In this document: piece after piece, positions 36,373 through 47,914 of the stretch
How positions within the stretch are numbered: the stretch's first letter is position 1
Layout: every line of letters begins with the position of its first letter
Origin: Notospermus geniculatus
Lineage: Eukaryota; Nemertea; Pilidiophora; Heteronemertea; Lineidae
Length of the DNA stretch: 64,000 nucleotides
NCBI GenBank assembly: GCA_002633025.1
Contig: NMRB01000471.1
Location: 141,609 to 205,608, forward strand
Reading direction: 5' to 3'
Position numbers and translations under genes: made by a program
Notes under the pieces: generated by a model
Told to the model about the DNA's origin: nothing
What the model saw: the letters and a program-made list of their open reading frames with translations, nothing else
Databases searched by the model: none

Positions 36373-36965
36373 GACAGAGCGATAGATCCAGGCATGGAAT
36401 GAGCCAAGCAGGGCTACCCTCTCTGGCCGCTCCCTTTCCGTCACCTACCTTGCGCTGGGGGCCGAACCTTTTAAAACTAAGTATGTTGACCTGTCAGTTT
36501 CAGACGTGGTCTCCTTTATTTACGATGAGATTATTGACTCGTTGCCTCAGGCGTGGTCTTCAGGTTGCAGAGGAGATTAAACACAAGCTTTCAACGTTTA
36601 ATGTTTATATGCGCCATGCATGGCTTGGTCACTTTTTTCATTTTCAGCTCATCGTTTAACACTGGTCGAATTCATATCGCTGTTTAGCGGATGAGAGTCA
36701 GGCCAGAGCTGTGACCCTGTCGCCGGTCTTCGCGTGAAACCACCACCTGGATACTCAATGAGGCGGTATGGCGAGCCTCGATTGCGTCACCAGTAGAACC
36801 AATGATAATCAGCCAAATAGGATGAGGTATCTTCCTGCTCAGGCTCAATAATCGCCTGTCGCACACGGTGTGTCATTTGAACGGCCGGGTAGCCTTTTAC
36901 CATGGATCCATTACTCCACCACGAAAGTCGTGAAAAACACACATGTGCTGCTCGAAACAGGTTAG

Positions 36966-37113
36966 GGAGGTAAAGAAATCAAACGATAAACGTAAACGTT
37001 AACGACAACGATATTTTTGTACCGAAAATGCAATATAAAATCTGGCGAATATGTAGTATGAAAAATAACGTTGTCGTAATGTTAACGTTTATCGTTTGAT
37101 TTCTAAAACCTCC
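36966..37113. mobile_element. MITE with GGAGGT...AGAAATCAAACG ends
   Basis: A 148-bp palindromic element. The left end is GGAGGTAAAGAAATCAAACG and continues ATAAACGTAAACGTTAACGA; the right end is its near-complement finishing in CGTTTGATTTCTAAAACCTCC. Terminal repeats are about 45 bp with few mismatches. The interior is very AT-rich, with no coding capacity. Confidence 0.8.
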
Positions 37114-37599
37114 GTAATTTTTTCCCATAAACCAACTTATGAAGCATTTCGACTGAAAACATTCTTTCAGTGTTGAACCTTTTGTAGACATCTATTGTGA
37201 TTCGTTTGAAATGAAGTGTGAAATGTGTTATTGTATCATCATTTGTTAGGTCAACATTAGATTACTATAGAAGAGTGTAGGCGCCTAGAAAGAGGAGGTA
37301 TCAATTGTTACAACTGCGTTTGAATCCAAAAACGGGCCTTTGATTTTGCGATCTGGCGCTATGACAAACCTTTAATAAGCATCAGACAAGGACTATGAAT
37401 ACCATGGATTTGATTTTCCAATAAAAGTTTAACGGTTGTAACAATATTTCGACTGATTTTGATGAAACCTGGTTTGTTTAAAAGTAGACTTATTATATCC
37501 TGGGAATCCAGGGTTTACCCACATTGGAAACATTTCTTCAAAATATTGCACTCAAATTTAACTTTCAGGTAAATTTCGTCCGACTGTTTGTTCTGTGTA
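37114..37599. other. Non-coding stretch, nothing recognised
   Basis: Unique sequence between two MITEs; no gene or repeat recognised. Confidence 0.4.
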
Positions 37600-37814
37600 G
37601 AGGTTCTTTACGTGACGTCACATTTCCATGACAACACTATGCCGCCATATTGGCCGTCAAATTTTCATGCGACGTCATGAACACAGCGCCAACACACAGG
37701 TCGTGACGTCAAAATGGCATGACGTAATAGTAGTGACGTCGTCGCCGGCCATTTGACGGCCAACATGGCCGATTCATTGCAGTCACGTGACCGTTGTGAC
37801 GTCAGTGAAGAACT
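37600..37814 (+). mobile_element. MITE, family A, copy 6
   Basis: Ends GAGGTTCTTTACGTGACGTC and TGACGTCAGTGAAGAACTT. It carries an intact GTCACGTGAC at 37782 and the GCCGCCATATTGGCCGTC and GGCCAACATGGCCG blocks. The right flank (ATGACTTCCACCCAATCCAA) resembles the right flank of copy 5, suggesting both landed in a related sequence. Confidence 0.9.
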
Positions 37815-38441
37815 TGAATAGTCCAACACTGAACACGGCATGACTTCCACCCAATCCAACAATATATGCAGCAAAGAAATGGGTATCGGTGGCTACTGAT
37901 CAGCTTTGTATATGGCATGGTACAGAGAGTTACAGGTTCGCAGAAAAAGATACATTCTATATCGACGTGTTGCTGAGGTTATCTTAAAATAACGTGTCGT
38001 CTGTTTTATTTTTGTTGCTTTTTAGTGCAATAATTAACGGAAAACCTGGTAACGATTGGAAAACAAACAGAACAGTGAGCAGCCTAGTCATACAGGCAAT
38101 ATTGGTACATGTAAGTATAAAAAACAAACTGAGATGTTGTACTTTAGACGGAATGGCAAAGGTCGGACTGATCAAGGTTATAATGGTCTCAGTAAAACCA
38201 ATCCTTCAAACTAAACTTTCTGTTTCTATGTTTTATCCCAACTGTCAATGGTACATTTCAAAATAACAAGAGACACCTTAACTTCTAATACTCTGCTTCG
38301 GAAATCCAAGGAATCGGAATGTTGTCGTAGTACGCCACGCCCGTCCTGCAGCTTGGCTACGTTTTGGAGGCAAGTGTGATCCCCTGTGTCACCGACATGG
38401 TAACTCATGGTGGAAGACCTCGTCAGCAGTTTCATAATCTG

Positions 38442-38560
38442 ACCTAGGTCCTGCATGTTCTTGCCTGTTCTCCCCTGACCCCTAGGTCCTGCATGTTCTT
38501 GCCTGTTCTCCCCTGACCCCTAGGTCCTGCATGTTCTTGCCTGTTCTCCCCTGACCCCTA
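38442..38560. repeat. 39-bp tandem repeat, 3 units
   Basis: Three almost identical 39-bp units starting CTAGGTCCTGCATGTTCTTG and ending CCTGACCCC. Confidence 0.95.
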
Positions 38561-41175
38561 TTCCCCCTTCCACACATGATGTGGAGCCCAAACCATTGAT
38601 TTCTCCATCTGTTCATGTCATGTTTCCTATAACACCATATGTTCTATCGACACTTACAGCTCGGCGCCTCGGAGAATGTCCCCCTAGAGATGTACTCAAA
38701 AGGATTAATAAAAAAGACAATTCTAAGAACTGCAGTGTTGAGCAGCTGTCTTGAAGAACTCGAGTCTGGACTCGTTGAAAAACATGTAACCACACCGTCA
38801 ACAAAGTCCTAGCCGTCCTTTGCTGTTCACCTGCCGAGTCCGTATTTTGTGTGGGACACTTTTTTGAAACTGCACAGAAACTGATGACGTCACGACTCCA
38901 TATTTTGGAATCCACGATGACGTCACGACACCACATTTTGGCATCAATGAAGGCATCGTATGCAAATGGACGAAATGAAAAGAAGATTATTCTCAGGACC
39001 TGCGTGAGACTACTGACTCCAGCGATTTCCTCCAAAGGTTACACCATGGAGGAATTATATTCCATGGTTACACTTATGGTTAACCTCATCAATCCGCCTA
39101 CCTTCAAGCCTGGCATTTACTTTTCCGTCAAAAATAGCGCGTAATACAAATAACGATATATTTTCTGATTCAATAGTTGGAATGGATTGAAGACGAACCA
39201 TCATGTTACATCCGGCATATCATTTCATTTCTTTACTCTGTGTATTGTTTGCTGGTGTTGTAATAGTTCTTGCTCTTCTGTGTTCAACGAGCCATTGTAG
39301 AAAATAGAATTAGTAAGATGGGATTCCATACAGCAGACCTTTTTCAATGGAACTCAACGATAATCCAGGTGAACAAACCACAATGTGCATATCCGGTCAA
39401 CTCTCATCCCAACATTTTGTTCGGTTGTTGGCCACGTCGAGAGATTGTTGTAAATCCAACTTGCCTATGAATTAAAACATTAGAAGCGGAATTTTCTGTT
39501 TCCATACGTATTCTTCTCTTGCGTGTTTAAGTGCAAAATGACAAATTCAAAATTCAAAATAGTTTATTGCACAGCAGGTAAACAAAATGTCTACGTGGTA
39601 ATGAGAAGCAATAAACGTCAGTGCAAAACAAGGTGTAACATGATAGACAAAGGCAAAGAGGAAAAGAGCTTTGGACAGCAAAAGTCAGACTGATATGTTC
39701 GAACATTCGACCAGTGCACTCAAACCTCTCCTTCACTACACGCCAACCTTTTGCCTTCAAGAGAGAGCGCATATCTTTGCGACCACAGACAGAGCATTCA
39801 CATTTTGCCGTCGATATTTCATTCATTTTGTTGGTCAATGTTCTCATAGTTTCCCGTCAAGTCAACAGCCATTTTACCCATCGTTCTTGGCACCAGTTGC
39901 CGACCACACAGCCCTGTACGCTCCACCAAACTGTAAACCAAATCTCGTCATTCATTTTGCACAATGCGGTTTCTTGTCACACATCGGATTTTCATCCACA
40001 TTTTATCATTCCGCTATGTTCTACCATAAAACATTAAAAAAGTAACGAATGAATTCTCCCCGTGGCACCATGTGCGAGATCGCCCCGGCCCTGTCAGGAA
40101 CACTTAAATTGGAAATGCTTTGAAACTGCACGGGAGAGTAGGCCAGGCTCTTACGGGAATCTCTCACCATCCCGGACAATAACCCGAAATAAATAACGTC
40201 GCCAACAGCGAGATGGTGCACGCCATCTGCGACTTATCAATTTAACAAGAGGACAAGTCAGATTATCCCGATGGGGAGTTCAAACAGTTACAACAACAGC
40301 GTTTCACATCATTTCAATTTGCTCCGCTGCGGGAAGGGAGTTTTATATTCAAGGGTATCAGCAAGGGAGAAGAGAACATGGTAACTCATGAAGTACTCCA
40401 AGTTCAACTCGGTGTTCAGTTTGTAAGCATCCCTTGACACAGTTTGTGACCTTGGCTAACCACTTTTGGTGTATATTCAAGGTCAAGGACAGAGCGATCC
40501 TTTACCATTCACAGCTTTTAATGGAAATTAATCGAGGCAGAGCGTATCAAGGGAGGTTTGGTAAAAGGCCGTGCCATGCATGTTGCAGTTGTGACCAGAA
40601 CCACTGATGAAGTAGCTTTCCATCGTCCACGTGGCTCAATGAGTCAACGACATACCCCTCTCTGTTGATTAGCTGAGGAATTTGCTGATATGAGACCAAC
40701 ACATGTCCTGTTGGCGACCTACACNCCCCCCCCCCCCCTCAAGAAGAGGAACGAACGAACTGAACTAGTTCGCCATTGTTTAATGCTTTTTTTTGTTTTA
40801 TGCTTTTTTTGTAGTCTTGCCCTAAAATGTCATACATCAGTGCAATAGTGCACGATGTGTTCCTATACCTCGGCGGGCATTTCCAGCTAAGGCTCAGGTT
40901 ATGGCACAGTCTCCCCCAACTCACCGATGGGGATATGATAAGTGTCTGAATAATTTATGAACCGCTGGCTCTTGATGGAAACTTGATGAGAGTCATTGGT
41001 GAAATGCGTGTACCGGCATACCAGCAATGTGTACGGCGGAGTGGTGTACAGGGTGAGGCAGGAACACAAGTGGGCCGACTTCAGGTGAAGGAAACCACAT
41101 ACAGCGAGTACGAGCAGCTAGGAATACAGCGAAGGGTCGAATTCTTGAAAGATATGGTCAATTTTTCCTGCAACA
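38561..41175. other. Non-coding stretch, no gene recognised
   Basis: Several overlapping frames of 97-140 codons without motifs. On the minus strand near 39545-39575 an AATAAA-like signal is followed by a short repeated tail (TTTTGAATTTTGAA), which could be the 3' end of a LINE or SINE, but no reverse transcriptase sequence was recognised. A C-homopolymer with an N lies at 40725. Confidence 0.35.
40725..40725. other. Assembly gap (single N) at a C homopolymer
   Basis: The N precedes a run of about 14 C residues, a typical sequencing or assembly break point. Confidence 0.85.
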
Positions 41176-41374
41176 GAGGTCACACTTCTCTGACGACACG
41201 ATGACGCCATATTGGCCGTCAAAATGTCAAGCGGCGTCACGGCATGAACACAGCGTCAACACAAAGATCGTGACGTCAAAATGTCATGACGCGACAGTTT
41301 TGACGTCGTCGGCGTGGCCAACATGGCCGATACTTTTCAGTCACGTAAAAGTTGTGACATCAGTGTCGAACCTC
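41176..41374 (+). mobile_element. MITE, family A, copy 7 (decayed)
   Basis: Recognised by GAGGTCACACTTCTCTGACG at the left, the block ATGACGCCATATTGGCCGTC, and the right end CATCAGTGTCGAACCTC. The E-box has mutated to CACGTAAAAG and there are small deletions. Confidence 0.85.
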
Positions 41375-42317
41375 TACAGACTAAGTTTCGTGTTATTACA
41401 CCTTACGTTTCAATCGATCTCGGCAAATAATGTGCCTTTAAACAGAATTCACGCGTTTCTTATAGTTCTTAGACCCCTCAGGTGCTGCAGCACGCCTCAG
41501 GCTCAGGAGTAAGTGAAACATAATCAAATAAAACGTTCTGTAACAGACTCCATGATGGCTGTGTCCGACTATGAACGAACTTACACCGACCTCGAACAGG
41601 GCCAGCACTATCCTGTCAAAATCAATCAGTTCTCACGATCAGTTTCTGGGCACCAACAATATTAGAGCTACCACCATTAGGATGGTAAGCACTTGCTTCC
41701 TCCTTTCTATCATAACTGATTCTCGAACCTGCTGCAGCTTTGAACCCCTCAGTAAGGGTTCGGAGTCATCTGAAGAATAGCAAACGATGCAACAAATAGG
41801 ACGTGCTCTGTCAGAATACGGACACACCAGACATAACCAACCGATCGTTTTATCCGGATTAGGTTCCATCAAATATGGCAAAGGTCCTGCTCCAATAACA
41901 ATATGTGTTTGGCAGGTCTGGTGGACATCTCACGATAGTCGGATCACCCATGGCTGGTGAATAATCCAGGCAGAGCACTTGCGATATTTCCCTGAGGAAC
42001 AGCAAATAATTGGCCAGGATTGCACTCTTCACAAGATCGCCATGCATAAATTGTCCGCCGATGATCATTGTGGTCCTGGTTAAGAAAATCCACCACCGTA
42101 CATCACGACCACGAACTGTAGTGATCGGGTTCTTTTTTACAAGGCACGGTTCTGAAGAAATGTCGGCCGATGTTTCTACACAAGATGACTTTCATACATT
42201 TTGAAGGAAATCTACGCATTTTTCATTCACTTCGCCTCTTATTTTTGTTTTCCTTGGACCAAAAAGAACATTTCAACACGTGTACATTGTTATACACGCG
42301 CTCAACATTGCTCAACT
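41375..42317. other. Non-coding stretch, nothing recognised
   Basis: Short overlapping frames only, with no domain recognised, up to the border of the segmental duplication. Confidence 0.4.
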
Positions 42318-44694
42318 TCGGTGACAAGATCATTCGCACCAATAGGAGTCCAATGGGGAAGGGAATCCTTCTCATTGGTCAGATGGATTCAGCCGTCCTT
42401 GGGACAAGAACACCAGAGAAATCTGTAGATAAGACAGTTCCTCACTAAGGCTTCTTCCAGTTGATGACATTCGAACCTCTTGGACAGCGTCTTTGGCCAG
42501 ATTCGTTTGTAGGACAAGAACGACACAGGAGTCGGTGGGAATCAAGAGTTCCTAACTGAGGCGCCCAGTGGATGATTCTAGAACCTCTCAAAGAATGACC
42601 TTTATCATGATACCTTCTTGGAGAACCATCCTCCCCGCTGTGAATATTTTTCATTCCTTTCAAGAGATCCTTCTTTAGCTTCTAGCAAGGGTCTCACTAT
42701 CTGTTCCTTCTTCTGAACAACAGCGGATGAAGAGAGGGTTGGTACCAACATCTGGCCAATCACAGTGTTGCACTTCGTGTACAATCATGATTGTATTTGC
42801 ATGCCAACAACATCTGCTCTGGTTTTTGAACAGAGAAATCGTGTTTTTTCAGTTCTACTCCAGGGAATGGCTATTCCTTCGGTGGTACTAGACTCGAGAC
42901 AGTTCGTGACGAGTGCTGCCGAGAAGTCCGAAGTACGGTCTGCTCCGTCTATATAGATGAAGTGTGGGTGACTGACCGGGCAGACTTCATAACCAACGTC
43001 CTGATTCTATAGCTAAGTACTGACTACACAAGCAAGTCCCACCACATGGTAGTGAATCACTGGTCGGTCTCCTTCTCATAGGCTCCCAAACGTTAACGTA
43101 ATGTTTGCTTTACAAAATGATAACATCATTTGTCGACATTTGCAAACATGGAAATCAGGTTTGGGGAAGCATTGGTCCCCAAAGTCACTCAACCTTCATA
43201 AATATCCCATTTATTTTGTAACATTACTAGTTTCCATTAGTGCTGTGATGGGGCATCTCTGTCTAGACAATAACACCAGCAACACCGATGTTGGAGCCAA
43301 CCCAAGGTGAACCAGCAGCTCTGTACATTCATACACAGCGTTACATGCGAAGTCTACATGGAAAGTTTACAAATATGGATATGAAACAGAAATAAGATAG
43401 GTTCATCTCACGTTCATGATGGCTTCATGGAGTTCATACTTAATTTGGAATGTTTACATGCAGATGAATGCCATGACTGTGGTTTGAGAATTATAATGGT
43501 GATAGAAACTTCCCCAGGTGGGTTTGGTCGCTAATCTCTTTAATGAAAGAAATAAGTTAAACATGGTTTAATCATCCGTGGTTACACTACATAAAATCTC
43601 CGGGCTTTTTGCGGTCACACCTATGAATTGCCGGGCTTCAAGAAACCCGTGTCTGAAAAACACGGGTTTTTCGAACACGGCAAGCTCGCCGTGCTTTCCG
43701 AAATCCCCGTGTTTCATTAGTTCTTAGCACAGCTTCAGATGGCGCAGCCATTAAGTGACGTCGTTTTCGCGCCTCCAACAATGTGGGTCAATAGAGAAAT
43801 GACCGAAGAATCAGTGCATGCAGTGCAACTGTCGTCAATGTAGTAGTGTGACCTCTCGTCGGGCTTTTCGCACACACAGGTTTGACATGGGTCTGGAAAA
43901 ACACGGGTATTTTCAACAGGTGTAACCGTAGCTACTAACTCATGGAAACATTCGCATAATAATGCTGACAAAATGGTCGGCCCATGTTCACATCACCACA
44001 GTTTACAATCAGCCAATCCGAGCTTGACGGATGACCATGAAAAGTCTGTGGACCTGGTATGCCAGGTGATCGATGGCAAATACCACCTCAAATTCAAACC
44101 GAAAAAGATTACTGTAGAGTTTGAACGGAACATGCTTTAGAACTGTTTCACAGCTCACCTTCCTTGAGAACAACTAATCGTTAGATGTCGGATTACACGC
44201 AGAATGTTGGCCTGATCGACAGATCTATAGTGAATGTTTGGCGATAAATCACACTTTGGGGATGTCTTTGACCAAATTCAAACCGCTCCTCAAATCATGT
44301 TCAGTCGATATCAGACGAGGTGATGACATAGAAAACTACTTTGAACAAACAGCCTTTGGCATCAAATACAAGTATGCAGAGTTCTTTCTGTGAAACGTGA
44401 GCAAAGCTTACAAAAAAGCAATGTAAACGTTTGTTATGCTGCAGAAAATGAAAATTGATAATTGTATGAAACCTGGCTGGAAATGATTGTACATTGCTTT
44501 GGAAGACTAGGGACGTTATTGATTAGCTGAGGCCCCTAGATGCCAGACAAACATCACATTTAACATGAGGTAGTTGACAACAAATGGAAGGAGAATGCTT
44601 CAGGAGCTGCTGGTAGGAAAGCCTGCCTGATCCAAGTATAAGTCCTACCCTGAACATGAATAAAACACGAGCAGGAATAGAAGCCCTTCCTTGG

Positions 44695-44875
44695 AATGGA
44701 AGAATTTACTGCCGTTAGAGGCCACTACCAGTTAGCGGTCCAAGAACGTCATGAAGTATGACGTCACAGAGAAGAAATGCACTCCATGACGCTATCCTGA
44801 CGTCAAATTTTGTGACGTTCTAGGACCGCTAACAGGCGGCCTCTAACGGCTACCGGTACATTTAAGTCTCCCATT
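44695..44875. mobile_element. MITE, family B, copy 2
   Basis: Ends AATGGAAGAATTTACTGCCG and AAGTCTCCCATT. The inner pair is TTAGAGGCC/GGCCTCTAA, with TGACGTCA inside and an extra TACCGGTACATT near the right end. It is in copy A of the segmental duplication; its counterpart is at 50297. Confidence 0.8.
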
Positions 44876-45439
44876 GGGGTCCGATGGATCATGTCGCCTG
44901 TTACACGATTCTTGGTCCAGGCTAATTTGGGGGAGCTCAGACCTGAGGAGAGTTGTGCAGCAGAGATAACCAGTGCCTGGTTCCGAGATCGCTAAGACGA
45001 ACAGAACCTGAATCTTTTGAATGCATCGTGCGACGAGCTTTACCCTCGACATCTGACCTCCTCACGTCTTGTTATCGGGCGCAGGTGACGTCCTCGAGGA
45101 GATGAAAAGAAGTCGAGACAAAAAGACTGACTAATTATAGATCGAACGTAATCCGGCGACGGAATGGTCGCCCAAGCCATAAAAACAAGGATGAGCGGAT
45201 GAACGATCGACAGGTCTGACAAGCCGAGGACTTCATGTGCCAAAACAACATCTGAAAGGGAAGCACGGACTCCGTAAATAGTCACTTTTATAGGAGCTTA
45301 ATCATCGAGGTCTAGGCCTTGTTGGCTGTAGTAGGCTGTCGATGGGGGCATTAAGCTTGCTGCATTCTAGGCGACATTGCAAGCGATCAGGGCCGAACAC
45401 ACTGAAATTCCGATCGTGCTACCGGCGCCTATCGACAGT

Positions 45440-45595
45440 TAAGGCCTGAACCCACTGACGCGTTTTCACGCAGCGGGAAAACGCACCGGCAGAAAATGCT
45501 TTGTTAAAAGGCAGCGGACCGAGAATATAACAAAGAATTTGTCGGGCGGCGATGAAACCGCGGCGGGAAAACGCGACAGTGGGTTCAGGCCTTTA
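45440..45595. mobile_element. MITE with AAGGCCTGAACCCACTG ends (copy A only)
   Basis: A 156-bp palindromic element. Terminal repeats TAAGGCCTGAACCCACTGAC and GACAGTGGGTTCAGGCCTTTA extend through CGCGTTTTC/GAAAACGCG. At the matching position copy B of the duplication holds a different element (51022-51170). Confidence 0.8.
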
Positions 45596-46045
45596 GGCTA
45601 AGAATCCGTTCACGCGATTTTCGTGCCGCGCGATGTCGCATCCTTTGTCCACGACCAACGCGGCGGAAACAAACAATGCTTTCGAGCGTCTGCGGCAAGA
45701 AAATCGCGTGAATGGATTCATAGCCTTAGGCTAAGGCTGGCTTTCAATTCACGCGATTTTCGAGCGGAAGACCCTAGAAACGATGCGGCGTCGCACCGCT
45801 TGAATGGATTCTACGGTAAGGATCCATTCACGCGATTTTCGAGCGGCAAACGCTCGAAATCATTGTTGGTTTCCGCGGCGTTGGTCACGGACGAAGAAAG
45901 GATGCGGCATCGCATCGCTCGAAAGTCGCGCGAATGGATTCTTTCACGCAATTTTTGAGCGGTGCGATACCGCATCCTTTGTCCATGACCAACGCCGCGG
46001 AAACAAACAATGCTTTCGAGGGTCTGTCGCTCGAAATTTGTTGTG
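45596..46045. mobile_element. Nested cluster of CACGCGATTTTCGAGCG MITEs, copy A
   Basis: Three or four related palindromic units occur back to back. Each begins near ATTCACGCGATTTTCGAGCG, carries GGTGCGATACCGCATCCTTTG or its complement and GCCGCGGAAACAAACAATG, and ends near AAAATCGCGTGAATGG. Adjoining ends overlap (GGATTCATAGCCTTAGGCTAAGGC). The long plus-strand frame across 45623-45958 is an artefact of these repeats. Confidence 0.7.
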
Positions 46046-46497
46046 CTTTGGCTGACTCAGGATTATGTTGATGACGTCATCAGAAAGGTCAATTTTAATT
46101 AACCTGTCGACTGGCTAAAATTTAAGTGCTGTCATCCAGCCAATATCCACAATACTCTAGAGTTATTTTGGTATTTTTGTTGAAGTGGCTTCCTAATTGT
46201 GAGGCCGGGGACCAGGTGGTGGAAAGTGGAGAAATTCTATGGGGAACTCGATACATCGTTTGATGAAGATCACTTGTATTAGAGCTCAACTTCTGCGACT
46301 ACATCATGCTGGAAGACCATCAAGTGATCAGCTTTAAGAAGACAAGCGGTGTGTGCTTGCTCATAGACGGCTTGTTGAGGAAACACGTCATGGAAAAATT
46401 CCCCTTTCGCCCAAATATGGCAAAAGTGCCCCCCCCCCACCACCACCAGATAAAGCAAAATGGGCACTTCGACAACTTCATGTGCAAACCCCGTCCC

Positions 46498-46698
46498 AAT
46501 GAGGAACCCGCATAATTTTTACCCCGTCAGGTCGGCATTGCGAGCGGTTGTACCGAAGATGTCAAAAACAGAGCAAAGCAAGGTAATGACGTCGCGTCAC
46601 GACGTCCTTGACGCAGTGCAACACGGACGAGACGTCGGAAAAGGTACAACCGCTCACAGCGCCTCCTAGTGGCGGTAGTTCCACAGGTTCCTGTCATT
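46498..46698. mobile_element. MITE, family C, copy 2
   Basis: Ends AATGAGGAAC and GTTCCTGTCATT, with inner pair GCGAGCGGTTGTACC/GGTACAACCGCTCACAG. It is longer than the copy at 2685, with ATGACGTCGCGTCACGACGTC in the middle. Confidence 0.75.
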
Positions 46699-46852
46699 AC
46701 ATCTATTGTAAGTCAAAGAGAATGTGTGACAATAAAGTCACAATTCATGATGAAATATATTTAGTTGCTGATTCACCTCACAAAGGGACCTTTCCAAAAC
46801 AAGTGTTGATTGCCCAGGAGTGGTACCGACAATAACACACACCTATATTTAT

Positions 46853-46853
46853 N
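46853..46853. other. Assembly gap (single N), probably hiding about 820 bp
   Basis: The flanks match 52288 and 53110 in copy B, which are separated there by 820 bp including a 65-bp tandem repeat. The missing sequence in copy A is therefore likely the counterpart of that block. Confidence 0.8.
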
Positions 46854-47299
46854 ACGCGGGATTTCCAAGATTTATGCCCTGGCAGTCCCTTGTTATCTCC
46901 TGTCAACATTTTACACACACCCGAAATTGATTTTGCGGATTTTAGACCAACCCACCTTAGCCGATATATGGATGGCTATTAGTTTCGTCTCAACACAAGG
47001 GTACAATTTGTATTTCCTCCACTTCGCCTCAAGAACCCTCTTGTGGGGTTTTACGGCTACAAAACGTAACGCGGAGATTCGAGTTTTTATCATAGGCGTC
47101 GCCTAACTTGGCGCCGCTCAAGGCCAAGACAAAGTCTGAGGAGGAGAACTGAACACAACATGAACTAACTCTTCCTCATTGATTTCATCACATGAGCCGC
47201 AATGCCGGGCTGCAATGTCTTCTCTTGTTGGTAACAGGTAGCTAGTCACGAAGGATTTTGGAAAGCGAAAGAGAAGACCTGATAAGGAAGTAATGCTTG

Positions 47300-47357
47300 T
47301 CAACATGGCCGATTCTTTGCAGCCACGTGACCATTGTGACGTCAGTGAAGCACCTCT
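47300..47357 (+). mobile_element. MITE, family A, right-end fragment (copy 8)
   Basis: Only the terminal 58 bp remain: CAACATGGCCGATTCTTTGC through CCACGTGACC to GACGTCAGTGAAGCACCTC. The copy at 53504 is its duplicate. Confidence 0.8.
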
Positions 47358-47559
47358 ATCGTACTCTACAGCCCACGACAGATCTGTCAAGCTTGGCTGT
47401 GCTTTGGCAGGGTTGTGTTGTTTTTCGAGTTGAATTGAGAAATTGTGAATAATTGATCATCTAATAGCATTTTGACGGGATAGATTTGGTTTGGAAAGAG
47501 ATGAGACCTGTTGTTTTGAGTGAGAAGGTTGTGCGGAGGATTATGTCGTGCTGATAGAA

Positions 47560-47914
47560 GTTCGTGGATAAATCGGCTTGTCATTCGAAATTGTCGTTCG
47601 TTCGTTGCTTTATACCAGCAACATGTAGTTACTTGTATCTGTTGTATCGTGGTGGCTTCCACCACGATTGCTGTAGACCTACTTTCTGTTCTAACTACTT
47701 ACAGTCATGACAGTAGGAGCCACTACCTTCTTTGCACAACAAATCATGACAGCTGACCAGAATACGTACAGATTAAAACCTGTACCAGTAGAAATGATTC
47801 TGTATTCTCTCCCTTACCATTCATTACTGTCGCAGGAAAGAAAGAGTTTTTAAAGGCATTAGTGTGGCAAGAATAGGGGCGATAGGCTTGGACGTTTCTG
47901 AGGTTATGTGTGTG
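47560..47914. other. Spacer between the segmental duplicates
   Basis: Sequence unique to this side of the duplication. It contains TATTCTCTCCCTTACCATTC at 47803, repeated right after the gap at 54116, which suggests homology resumes beyond the foldback element there. No gene recognised. Confidence 0.5.

Larger units (their letters stand above)
42318..47559. repeat. Segmental duplication, copy A
   Basis: Direct repeat of 47915-53748, starting TCGGTGACAAGATC and ending GTGCTGATAGAA. The copies differ by scattered substitutions and indels. Copy A has an N at 46853 exactly where copy B carries 820 bp of extra sequence (52289-53109). The segment includes MITEs of families A (fragment), B and C and a nested MITE cluster. 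Short frames inside (for example 42445-42663, minus) are shared by both copies but show no recognisable protein. Confidence 0.9.

Noticed and set aside
39545-39850. Possible 3' end of a LINE on the minus strand (AATAAA-like signal and TTTTGAA repeats).
   Set aside because: No reverse transcriptase or endonuclease motif was recognised in the adjoining frames, and the repeat tail is only two units long.
45623-46055. Open frames with repeated FVHDQRGGNKQCF-like peptides.
   Set aside because: They are translations of nested palindromic MITEs, and the same peptides appear from both strands and in copy B.
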